Assembly (NCBI GenBank): GCA_910585075.1
Contig: CAJUED010000001.1
Location: 124,001 to 188,000 of the forward strand
Origin: an uncultured Lachnospiraceae bacterium
GTDB lineage: Bacteria > Bacillota > Clostridia > Lachnospirales > Lachnospiraceae
Direction of reading: 5' to 3'
Length of the DNA: 64,000 nucleotides
A program made the position numbers and the translations under genes. The notes under the pieces were generated by a model, which worked only from the letters and a program-made list of their open reading frames with translations, did not search any database and was not told the DNA's origin. Below, piece after piece: positions 1 through 8,107 of the stretch (the stretch's first letter is position 1; each line of letters begins with the position of its first letter).

Positions 1-177
1 GGAGGATGTGACCGATGCCGTTCACCTTCTCCCCTATTTTGGGCTATCTATTTCCCAACAGCCCCATTCTAACGGGTAAATCCTACAATTGTAAAGGCTC
101 CGAGTAATCCACTAGCGGCAGTGATTAAATGTAATGGGCTGTCCATTGAACTTTCCAACGGCATTTCCGAAGTATTG

Positions 178-660
178 TTAAGCCGTCTGCTGAAGGAGTT
201 TTATCACGTTATCATGCTTGAGGATGATAACGGCGTACATCGTGTAGTAATCTCCTGCGGCGCAGTAGGCTTCTGGAAAAGAATCGACAGTCTTTCCATG
301 AACATCGGAAATCAATACAAACGGAATCCTTTTACACTGTTTTTGTTCTGCGGGAAACGCACAAACCGCTGTAAAAGGGTTATTATGGATTAGGATAGGG
401 TTTCTGCTCCTATATAAGCGTTTTGAGATGTCAGCCGCATGTCTTGTCCGAGGACTAGACCGGAAGCAACGGTTATAAAAGAACAATTCCATCATCTGAC
501 GCTGGGATTCAAAGGTTAATGTTAAATCGTCATATTTACCGTTCATACTAAAATACATTTCAGCATGTTCTCCCTCAGTCCATGTATATAAATCTTTGTT
601 TGTAGAAAATCCTGAAATGCAGTAGGTATTTGCAATGGCATGCATCCTCAGCGAATGTCC
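178..660 (-). pseudogene. Decayed duplicate of the C-terminal domain of the neighbouring sulfatase-like gene
   Basis: Read on the minus strand, about 510-660 encodes a stretch (around the motif NTYCISGF, then AEMYF and GKYDDLTL) that closely matches the C-terminal domain of the protein at 679-2724 (NAYCISGL, AEMYF, GEYDDLTL). The similarity stops near 510. The reading frame then runs to 178 into unrelated sequence that includes a short ISDVHG motif, recalling metallophosphoesterases. There is no ribosome site and no complete domain, so this looks like a mosaic of gene fragments left by duplication and rearrangement. The bases from 1 to 177 hold short hydrophobic reading frames broken by stops; I support no gene there. 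Confidence 0.5.
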
Positions 661-678
661 GTTTTTTTCTATTTGATA

Positions 679-2724
679 TTAGTAAGGGCTATTTGCAGCT
701 ATACATATACTATGCAGACAAAGCGATAAATCCCTGGAATCAGCCGCGATTCCCAAGGACTCCGGAGAAACTGCATCTGGAAACTCAAAGTTCAGTTTCA
801 AAGTACCATCTACGATATATTTTCCAGGAATGGGAATACGCTTTTCCAATGGTTCTGAGGCAATAAAATCCGCGATTACATTTTCATTGGCATATATTTT
901 TACTTTCTGTTCTTGTATACAAGAACCATATTCTAAAATTAGTGTTAAATCATCATACTCGCCGTCTAATTCAAAATACATTTCAGCACTGTTTCCTGCC
1001 CATGTATGCGTCACTTCGTTTGCATAAAGTCCCGAAATGCAATATGCATTTGCAGTAGCATCTCTGGCAAATGATAATTTTGTGCCAACTTTATATTTGT
1101 AGGATATCAGCTGTTCATTAGAAAAAATATCTCCGGACAATTGAAGGTTGGCGGCATTGTAGGCATCTCCCTGAGTTACATATTCGGAAATATTTACTTG
1201 ATTATTATCCTCAGAAGCTATATAAAAGTATCTTTCTCCCTGGCAAACGTAATCTTCTTCAATATCTAAATCTGTCCCCGTCAATGAGTCAGTAAACATA
1301 TTGGGGATATCTTTATAGGAAAGCGGTATTTCCGACTGTTGAAATTTTTGCTGGACGCCTCTCAATTTTACCAAAAATAAAGGATTTTGTTCATAATCCC
1401 TGGAACCATGATCGGACATAATAAAAATTGTAGAGTTCTCATATGCATTTATCTCTTTTAATTGGTGGATAAACTCATAAATTATTTTTAGTGCCCCCAT
1501 AGCTTGTTGCTGTTCAGTTACCTGTTCGCCACTAATTCTTTCGCAATTTTCATCCATGATATAAGGCGGGTGCGCACCATCCAAATGATAAAATCGAAAC
1601 ACGTCCTTCTCTATTGAAGAATGTATATTTTCCGTAAGTATTTTATTATAAAATGCACTGTCATTAAAAGTATAAGGAATATATTCTCCGGTATTATCTT
1701 TCCATTTTTCAAAATCTTCGCTGTACATCCAGAAATAATGTTTAAGGGCATGTGGCATATAGCGAAACGCTGTTAGTTGCAAGAAATCTTTAGTTAACCC
1801 CCAGGCAGATACAGAATGTACAGTTCCATTTACGATATTTTCAATAGCTTTTGTTTGGTTGAGATCTATATAACCATTGCTTGTATAGAGACGGGCATCA
1901 TAGTGTTCTGTTCTTAGTTCTTCAAATAGAGGAGAAGAAGAAAAGCTTTTATTTAAATATTCCCAATACGTTTTACTACCAGTATTAGTTTGCCCTGTTA
2001 AAATGTACGGAATAGCATATTTGGTTCTTGTTGCTCCGCCAAGTGTATTGTGATAAAACGTAAAATCTTCTAAATTTTCTTCAATTTCTGAAGGATATTG
2101 CTGTAATAATTCACAAAACAGTTCCGAATCAAAACAATCTAAAATAAAAACAAACGTATTATTGTTTTTCGAAATTTCAAATTGGCCATCTATTGATAGT
2201 ATAGCCTCGTTTTCCGTCTGAACCTTGGGGAATGTCAAGCATATGGTTATTAGTGTTACAATTTGCGTAGCTAATAGTATACCTGATAAAATCTGGGAGA
2301 TTGAAAATAATAGCTTTTCCTTCTTATAAGCTAAAAATATAGAACTTCCAATTAAAATACACCAAATAATACTATTATAAACCAAACGTCCCTGATAGTT
2401 GCTCCAGTCGATGCTGGTTCCATCCAGCGAACCATAATCATTTGGTAAAAAATTACCCTGAATATAGAGAGACAGTGTAAAGCCCAATATTAAAGCAACT
2501 CCATATTTAAAAATTTTAGTGGGGAGCAGCATAAGACTTACAGTAAGTATTCCAACAACCAAAATACTTAATATTATTATGATAGGAAACATATCGCCGT
2601 AGGTGAACCAAAATTCTTCTCTATTGGTAATATATAGTTCTGCAGTACCAAACATAAAGAAAGTAAACGCTAAAGCAAATGTAGATATTAAACTTATTTT
2701 AAATTTATCTTTTAAGTTTTTCAC
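679..2724 (-). CDS. Membrane-anchored sulfatase/LTA-synthase-like transferase
   Basis: This is an alkaline-phosphatase-superfamily protein of the sulfatase/phosphoglycerol-transferase type. The N-terminus carries about five membrane segments (roughly residues 5-180), followed by an extracytoplasmic catalytic domain. It shows a metal-site-like FILDCFDSE near 195, a likely nucleophile threonine in GGATRTKY near 232, DGAHPPY near 384 and MSDHG near 436. After the catalytic domain comes a C-terminal beta-type domain that is duplicated as a fragment downstream. I chose the GTG start at 2724 because GGGAGG lies 7 bases upstream; the upstream ATG at 2769 has no such site. It likely transfers a phospho-alditol group (phosphoglycerol, say) or hydrolyses an ester on a surface polymer; the substrate is inferred. 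It diverges from the YidC-glycerophosphotransferase unit. Confidence 0.8.
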   Translation of the reverse strand: MKNLKDKFKISLISTFALAFTFFMFGTAELYITNREEFWFTYGDMFPIIIILSILVVGILTVSLMLLPTKIFKYGVALILGFTLSLYIQGNFLPNDYGSLDGTSIDWSNYQGRLVYNSIIWCILIGSSIFLAYKKEKLLFSISQILSGILLATQIVTLITICLTFPKVQTENEAILSIDGQFEISKNNNTFVFILDCFDSELFCELLQQYPSEIEENLEDFTFYHNTLGGATRTKYAIPYILTGQTNTGSKTYWEYLNKSFSSSPLFEELRTEHYDARLYTSNGYIDLNQTKAIENIVNGTVHSVSAWGLTKDFLQLTAFRYMPHALKHYFWMYSEDFEKWKDNTGEYIPYTFNDSAFYNKILTENIHSSIEKDVFRFYHLDGAHPPYIMDENCERISGEQVTEQQQAMGALKIIYEFIHQLKEINAYENSTIFIMSDHGSRDYEQNPLFLVKLRGVQQKFQQSEIPLSYKDIPNMFTDSLTGTDLDIEEDYVCQGERYFYIASEDNNQVNISEYVTQGDAYNAANLQLSGDIFSNEQLISYKYKVGTKLSFARDATANAYCISGLYANEVTHTWAGNSAEMYFELDGEYDDLTLILEYGSCIQEQKVKIYANENVIADFIASEPLEKRIPIPGKYIVDGTLKLNFEFPDAVSPESLGIAADSRDLSLCLHSICIAANSPY

Positions 2725-2865
2725 ATTATAACCTCCCATAAAATCTGATTTAATAAATTTCAAACTCAATTATATACAAAAATAATAATTATTACAATGA
2801 GTACAAAATAATTATTATCTTTTCTATTGATATAAAATTTTAGATATAGAAATATAAAGAAATTC

Positions 2866-2894
2866 TTGCAAACGGCTATATGATGGGGTAATAT
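2866..2894 (+). promoter_or_regulatory. Predicted sigma-A promoter for the 2939-5287 unit
   Basis: A TTGCAA -35 box (2866-2871) and a TAATAT -10 box (2889-2894) are 17 bases apart, 45 bases before the start at 2939. The 210-base divergent intergenic stretch (2725-2938) is very AT-rich and must also hold the promoter for the minus-strand gene, which I cannot place confidently. Confidence 0.6.
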
Positions 2895-2938
2895 TGATGA
2901 TGGAAATAACAAGGAATTAAGGAAGGAAGATAATTGTA

Positions 2939-3208
2939 ATGAAAAAAAGTTTAAAAGTATTAAATTTTTTATATTTTTTCACATGCTGGTGGATATTCTT
3001 TTCAATAGATGCGCATGCATATATTGATCCTTCAGCAGTGACTTATGTAATTCAGGCGGTGGCAGCAGTTTTTATTGCTCTTGGCGCTGTTGTGACAGTA
3101 TTCAGACATAAAATAATTGCTTTTTTTAAGAAGAATTCTAAAAATAGCACGAAGCGGGAGATTCATTTAAAGGAAGATACGGATGTGGATTCCAAATCAG
3201 AACAGTAA
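2939..3208 (+). CDS. Small exported membrane protein with AYIDPS motif
   Basis: An 89-residue protein with a signal-peptide-like segment (residues 8-27, ending around AHA), then the motif AYIDPSAVTY, a second hydrophobic helix (about 35-58) and a short charged tail. Small proteins with this YIDP-type motif after a signal sequence occur beside surface-polymer genes in Clostridia, but I know of no defined function. GGAAGGAAG lies about 9 bases before the ATG. Only 18 bases separate it from the YidC-fusion gene, so they are almost certainly co-transcribed and may work in one membrane complex (inference). Confidence 0.75.
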   Translation: MKKSLKVLNFLYFFTCWWIFFSIDAHAYIDPSAVTYVIQAVAAVFIALGAVVTVFRHKIIAFFKKNSKNSTKREIHLKEDTDVDSKSEQ

Positions 3209-3226
3209 AGGATCAAAACAAAAGAT

Positions 3227-5287
3227 ATGCAGATAATTGGAAATTTCTTTGGATGGGTAATGTTTTTATGCTATAAGCTATTGCGGAATTATGGACTGAC
3301 GATTATATTATTTACGTTGGTAACCAAAATTATTTTATTGCCTATTTCGATTATGGTTCAGAAGAATTCTATTAAAATGGTAAAGATGTATCCTGAAATG
3401 AATCGAATCAAGGCGAAGTGCTTTGGCAATAAAGATATGATATCCGAGGAACAGTATAATTTATATAAGCGGGAACAGTACCATCCAATGTTTGATTTGG
3501 TACCGGTGGTGTTGCAGCTGATTATTCTGATGGGAGTTATTGATGTAATCTATCAACCTCTAAGATACCTGTTGAGAATTGAACAGGGCTCTATAGACAC
3601 GGTGGTGTCGCTTTTTAGTACCGTAAGCGGTATTGGAGCCGATGTCAGTTCCATTCAGGTTCAGCTGGTGAATTATTTACAAGGCACTGACAATTTATTA
3701 CAATTTACATCCAATATATCGGAAGGCATAATAGCTCAGATACAGTCGCTTGACATGTTTTTTTGTGGATTGAATTTAGGAGTAGTTCCAATCAACAGCG
3801 GTGGGATATCAATCGTGATACCTGTATTGGCAGCGTTATCATCATGGCTGATGTGTGTGGCACAGAACCATGCAAATGTCTTACAATCGGAGCAGGGCAG
3901 AATTAATAAAATCAGTACGTTGCTGTTATCTGTAGGACTATCGCTTTATTTAGGTTTTTTTGTGCCTGCCGGAGTAGGTTTTTACTGGACAGTCAGTAAC
4001 CTGATGTCTATTGCTTTATTGTATATACTGAATTATTTCATAAATCCAAGAAATTATATTGACTATGCGGAATTAGAGGCAAGTAAAAAAGAATTGGAAG
4101 CCGCTAATCAATATTCAGTGCGCTCTAAGGATAAAAGGAAGTCGGAGTTTTCAAAACTGGAAAAGAATGATTATAGAAGATTCGAGAAATTTAAGGATAA
4201 GCAGATTGTATTTTATTCGGAAGGGAAGGGGTTCTATAAATATTTTCAGAATGTAATAGAGCTGATTGAAAAAAAGACAGACATTATTATCCATTATGTG
4301 ACCAGTGATCCTCATGATGAGGTATTTCAGCTACAAAGTGACAATTTTCAAGTATATTATATTGGGGAAAATAAACTGATCGTATTGATGATGAAAATGG
4401 AAGCGGACATGGTTGTCATGACTATGCCGGATTTGCAGAAATATCATATTAAGCGTTCTATGGTGCGGGATGATATAGAATATGTATATATGGATCACGG
4501 AATTGGAAGTATAAACCTGATGCTTCGAAAACATGCATTAGATTATTTTGACACAATATTTGCATCAAACGATATCGTTTGTAAGGAGATACGTGCCCAG
4601 GAAGAACTTTACGGTCTTAAGGAAAAACGGATAATACGGTATGGTTATGGGCTAATTGACAATATGATTGCTAATTACAGGGAACAGCCGGAAGTAAGTA
4701 ATAATCCTAAGACTATTTTGATTGCACCGTCCTGGCAGGAAGACAATATGTTGGATTTATGTATAGATGAAATTCTAGAGCATCTTCTGGGACAGGGATA
4801 TCACATTATTTTGCGGCCGCATCCTCAATATGTAAGACATTTTAAGAGCAGGTTGCTTGCTTTGGAAGATAAATATTCCGGATATAGTGACTTTACTTTA
4901 CAGATGGATTTTTCATCCAATGATACGGTGTTCAATGCAGATATTTTGATGACGGACTGGTCGGGAATAGCGTACGAGTATTCTTTTACAACTTTGAAAC
5001 CGGCCTTGTTTATTAACACGCCAATGAAGGTAATGAATCCGGATTATGAGGAGATAGGCGTAACACCTTTTGATATTGAAATTAGAAATAGAATAGGATT
5101 ATCAGTAGAGTTAAATCAACTGGATACGATTGCAGATGTAGTGAATAAGCTTTTAAATGAAGAAACTTATAAAAAGGATGAGATGCGTAAATTGCGAGAT
5201 GCGTATTTGTTCAATGTTTCTAATAGTGCGGAAGTAGGGGCAAATTATATTATTAATCGTTTGATAGAGATGTCAAAAGGAGCTTAA
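3227..5287 (+). CDS. YidC/Oxa1-like domain fused to CDP-glycerol glycerophosphotransferase
   Basis: The 686-residue protein joins two domains not normally found together. Residues 1 to about 285 resemble a YidC/Oxa1/SpoIIIJ insertase core: a first membrane helix with TLVTKIILLP, a charged cytoplasmic hairpin (YKREQYHPM), further helices and the late motif PAGVGFYWTVSNL. The arginine usual in the hydrophilic groove is lysine here (K34). After a charged linker (about 285-325), residues to 686 look like a TagB/TagF-type CDP-glycerol glycerophosphotransferase, with MDHGIG near 424, LRPHPQY near 532 and TDWSGIAYEY near 578. That family adds glycerol-phosphate or ribitol-phosphate units from CDP-alditols to teichoic-acid-like polymers in the cytoplasm. 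The YidC part may anchor the enzyme, translocate product or assemble a partner such as the 89-residue protein just upstream (inference). Confidence 0.85.
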   Translation: MQIIGNFFGWVMFLCYKLLRNYGLTIILFTLVTKIILLPISIMVQKNSIKMVKMYPEMNRIKAKCFGNKDMISEEQYNLYKREQYHPMFDLVPVVLQLIILMGVIDVIYQPLRYLLRIEQGSIDTVVSLFSTVSGIGADVSSIQVQLVNYLQGTDNLLQFTSNISEGIIAQIQSLDMFFCGLNLGVVPINSGGISIVIPVLAALSSWLMCVAQNHANVLQSEQGRINKISTLLLSVGLSLYLGFFVPAGVGFYWTVSNLMSIALLYILNYFINPRNYIDYAELEASKKELEAANQYSVRSKDKRKSEFSKLEKNDYRRFEKFKDKQIVFYSEGKGFYKYFQNVIELIEKKTDIIIHYVTSDPHDEVFQLQSDNFQVYYIGENKLIVLMMKMEADMVVMTMPDLQKYHIKRSMVRDDIEYVYMDHGIGSINLMLRKHALDYFDTIFASNDIVCKEIRAQEELYGLKEKRIIRYGYGLIDNMIANYREQPEVSNNPKTILIAPSWQEDNMLDLCIDEILEHLLGQGYHIILRPHPQYVRHFKSRLLALEDKYSGYSDFTLQMDFSSNDTVFNADILMTDWSGIAYEYSFTTLKPALFINTPMKVMNPDYEEIGVTPFDIEIRNRIGLSVELNQLDTIADVVNKLLNEETYKKDEMRKLRDAYLFNVSNSAEVGANYIINRLIEMSKGA

Positions 5288-5293
5288 TTTTCA

Positions 5294-5330
5294 GCGCATA
5301 GTTTTCAGAATATTTCCTGAAACTATGCGC
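5294..5330. terminator. Bidirectional terminator hairpin between convergent genes
   Basis: A near-perfect inverted repeat (GCGCATAGTTT with its complement, about 14 paired bases, short loop) lies between the plus-strand fusion gene ending at 5287 and the minus-strand gene ending at 5353. The flanks are T-rich on one side and A-rich on the other, fitting termination in both directions. Confidence 0.75.
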
Positions 5331-5352
5331 TCATTATATTGGATTTTATCGT

Positions 5353-6306
5353 TTATTGGTTTTTCTCTTTTCTTCCAAACAATTCTTTGAAATCGGCGGC
5401 GGCAAGTATTCCACAAATAATAACCACTAATGCGCAGATGATGGTAACCGGTTTAAGAACGCTTGTATCTTTTAAAATCAAGACTGTGAATACAATTGCC
5501 CATGCAGAATAGGATACATTTAGCGCCATTGCCTTGGACGCTCCTATGGTAGCGATTGCCTTGTAATAAAACAGGTAGGATACTGTGGCAAACAATGCGG
5601 CAAACGCAATTGTCGGCAATAACCATCCGGTATTTGATGTAAATAAGTCTATTGTAAAATGCCACCCTTTTAAAACGGGTATAATAATAATACCATATGT
5701 TAAGGCGGAAGTAGTCTGCCGGATCTGAAGTGCATATTCATCCTTTACCTCAGGATCCTGGAGGCATTTGGCTAAAATAACGGCTTCAATTCCCCATCCA
5801 AATGCACACATCAATGCACCTGTGATTCCCAACACAAAGTTTGTCATATCCAGTTCAGGAGAATAACTTAGGCCATATACTCCAAGTAAAGTAATAAGTA
5901 AAAGGATCCAACGATACCATTGCATCTTTTCTTTTAAAAAGAAGTATGCCAGGACTGCCCCAATAGCGGGGAAAATTGCACTGGCTACTGCGCCAATCGA
6001 AGCTCCCATATAATTTACCGCAAGTACATAACCTGTCATACCGACAGGGCCGCCAATGACGGCGGCGATTACTGCAAATTTGCCGCTTTTGGTCTTAAGG
6101 GCCTTCCATACGTTCTTCATGTTTCTACGTATGCCATTATAGAGAGTAGACCAGAAAGCAGAGCAGGCATCATGCAAAAATGTACTGACAAAAGGAGCTA
6201 AAAAGGCAGCTTGTTCGGTAGAAATAAATGGAGTCATGGATAGGGCGATTCCTAAAATAATTGTTTCTAAAGCCCAGGTTATACCTGCTAATACACCATA
6301 AATCAT
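5353..6306 (-). CDS. licB: LicB-like DMT-family choline permease
   Basis: A 317-residue polytopic protein with about ten membrane helices and two EamA-like halves. It belongs to the drug/metabolite transporter superfamily, with GAVASAIFPAIGAVLAYFFLKE typical of the EamA repeat. Its place directly after the choline kinase supports a LicB role: uptake of choline for phosphorylcholine decoration of surface polymers. The start at 6306 is set by GGAGG eight bases upstream; a longer GTG frame begins inside that ribosome site and is unlikely. It is the last gene of the lic operon, running into the shared terminator. Another amino alcohol such as ethanolamine cannot be excluded as substrate. Confidence 0.8.
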   Translation of the reverse strand: MIYGVLAGITWALETIILGIALSMTPFISTEQAAFLAPFVSTFLHDACSAFWSTLYNGIRRNMKNVWKALKTKSGKFAVIAAVIGGPVGMTGYVLAVNYMGASIGAVASAIFPAIGAVLAYFFLKEKMQWYRWILLLITLLGVYGLSYSPELDMTNFVLGITGALMCAFGWGIEAVILAKCLQDPEVKDEYALQIRQTTSALTYGIIIIPVLKGWHFTIDLFTSNTGWLLPTIAFAALFATVSYLFYYKAIATIGASKAMALNVSYSAWAIVFTVLILKDTSVLKPVTIICALVVIICGILAAADFKELFGRKEKNQ

Positions 6307-6332
6307 TTTTATATCCTCCACAGTTTAGTATT

Positions 6333-7238
6333 TTAAATATTTTTATATTCATTTATGTTTGCTTTTAATCTGGTATATCTCTCAATTGCCCAATCTTCCA
6401 TGGACTGTCCGTCATACGGGACGCGTGTCTTGGCCCACAAAGTCCAAAGATAATCTACATATATTTTACTTGCCAGGAAATGCTTCCAATCGATATCATG
6501 GGGCTCTCTTTTTAAATATGCTTTTAATAATTTATTATCCGTATTTCTATCATAATTTGCTTCAATTGATACATCTGCCAAATCCCACATACCATCATTC
6601 ATGCCGGCGTATTCCCAATCAATCAGGTACATTTTGCCGTTTTCACCGGTTACCCAATTAGCGCATAAGGCATCATTGTGACAAGGTACGATTGTAATTT
6701 TGCAATTCGCATCTATTTCTGCTTTTATTTTCATTACAATAGATTTTATGTTTAGGTAATCATCATATATTGGAACTTGGTTGTCGCTAATTATTTTTTC
6801 ATATCCCATTGCCATATCAAATACTTCGAATGGAATACCGGTATCGACTCCACAGGTATGAAGTTTTCTGAAGATATCTGCAATTTGGTAAATATGTACA
6901 TCTTCTTTCAACGTATCGGCGGTCATGGTTATGGCCGAGGGAATATATTCGGTCACCTTGGAACCATCTTTTCCAAAATACAACATTTGGGCATCAATCT
7001 CCAGCTTACATGCCAGTTCGGTGCTTATTTTCTCATTGCTTCTTACGATAAGTTCTTCTGTGCCATCCCCCGGAATACGGACGACATATTCTTTTCCGTC
7101 TTCCATGATTACATGATAGGTATGGTTTGTTAATCCTCCCATTCGTTCGATTTGAACATAATTATGTCCAAGTACGTTAATACATAATTCCTTTACCTTT
7201 GGCAAATCCTTTTGAACAATCGCTTTAGCCATTTTCAT
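6333..7238 (-). CDS. licA: Choline kinase (LicA-like)
   Basis: A 301-residue cytoplasmic kinase of the choline/ethanolamine kinase branch of the aminoglycoside phosphotransferase fold. It has an N-lobe with GGLTNHTYHV and YVVRIPGDGTE (nucleotide loop and lysine-replacing region), the catalytic loop PCHNDALCANW near 185 and the metal motif IDWEYAGMND near 215. It phosphorylates choline with ATP, the first step to CDP-choline. The ATG at 7238 overlaps the stop of the upstream cytidylyltransferase as ATGA, a sign of translational coupling; an alternative ATG at 7232 is better spaced from AAGGAG. It sits between the cytidylyltransferase and the permease. Confidence 0.88.
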   Translation of the reverse strand: MKMAKAIVQKDLPKVKELCINVLGHNYVQIERMGGLTNHTYHVIMEDGKEYVVRIPGDGTEELIVRSNEKISTELACKLEIDAQMLYFGKDGSKVTEYIPSAITMTADTLKEDVHIYQIADIFRKLHTCGVDTGIPFEVFDMAMGYEKIISDNQVPIYDDYLNIKSIVMKIKAEIDANCKITIVPCHNDALCANWVTGENGKMYLIDWEYAGMNDGMWDLADVSIEANYDRNTDNKLLKAYLKREPHDIDWKHFLASKIYVDYLWTLWAKTRVPYDGQSMEDWAIERYTRLKANINEYKNI

Positions 7239-8107
7239 ATTCTCCTTATAATTTTTGTTTCATATATATACTCAAAGCATTCTTTCCCTACTTTAAAAGT
7301 AAAACCTGCAGCCTCGTTAGTGCCACTTTTCAATACTTTAGCAGAACATATATCTTCTTCCCGACACATTAAATTTTGTGCAATAAATTGAAGTACCTTT
7401 GAGCGTGTATTTTTGATATAAGAACTATCAAAATTCCTTAATTCATCTAATGTATCAAATTCAAAAATGTAATTATTAGGGTACCTTCTTATTTTCATTT
7501 TAAGAACATCCAAGTGCTCCATCAAAATACCTTCCCATAAAAGGTTTACTGTTTCAGGATAGTCGTAAACCTCCTCAAGGATTTTGATGAACATATTACT
7601 AAATTTTTCATTCCAAAAAGCGTGTCCCAGCATAAACCATGCATCTCTGCCGCCAATGGTAACTTTACTTATATTTCCTTCTTCATCCTCGTCCATACAC
7701 CACTCGGCGGTTTCTCCATTTGCATATACAGCGGCATAATATGCATCATCAACAATTGTTTCATATGGATTTGTTATAAAATAATTGTCAGCAGAACATA
7801 TATATGTATTTTTCAGATATTTTTTTACGGCAAAAATGCTGGAATTGTTGTTTCTCGTCAAATATTCATTGTTTTCCACCAATAATACTCCGTATTTGGC
7901 TTTCAAATACTTGAATTGTTCCTTTTTGTAACCGGTCACAACAATAATTTCATTAATTCCAACTTCCTGAAGCTGCTTTATTTGCCTTTCTATAAGAACT
8001 TCACCTTTAACTTCTATTAGGGGTTTCGGTATTTCATACGATAAGGGTGCAAATCGGCTTGAAGTTCCGGCAGCCATGATTACGGCATTATCAACCTTAT
8101 AGCTCAT
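7235..8107 (-). CDS. licC: LicC-like CTP:phosphocholine cytidylyltransferase with kinase N-lobe remnant
   Basis: A 290-residue nucleotidyltransferase. It begins with the signature AVIMAAGTSSRFAP, followed by IPKPLIEVKGE and CSADNYF (metal-binding aspartate), as in LicC enzymes that make CDP-choline from CTP and phosphocholine. The last 60 or so residues (FDSSYIKN through KSGTNEAAGFTFKV) are not part of LicC; they match the linker and kinase N-lobe start of the three-domain protein encoded just upstream. The gene therefore looks like a LicC-LicA fusion that lost its kinase, replaced by the separate kinase downstream. The ATG at 8107, preceded by AGAGGA, gives an 11-base overlap with the upstream gene; the longer frame to 8239 lies inside that gene and is rejected. 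Confidence 0.82.
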   Translation of the reverse strand: MSYKVDNAVIMAAGTSSRFAPLSYEIPKPLIEVKGEVLIERQIKQLQEVGINEIIVVTGYKKEQFKYLKAKYGVLLVENNEYLTRNNNSSIFAVKKYLKNTYICSADNYFITNPYETIVDDAYYAAVYANGETAEWCMDEDEEGNISKVTIGGRDAWFMLGHAFWNEKFSNMFIKILEEVYDYPETVNLLWEGILMEHLDVLKMKIRRYPNNYIFEFDTLDELRNFDSSYIKNTRSKVLQFIAQNLMCREEDICSAKVLKSGTNEAAGFTFKVGKECFEYIYETKIIRRI

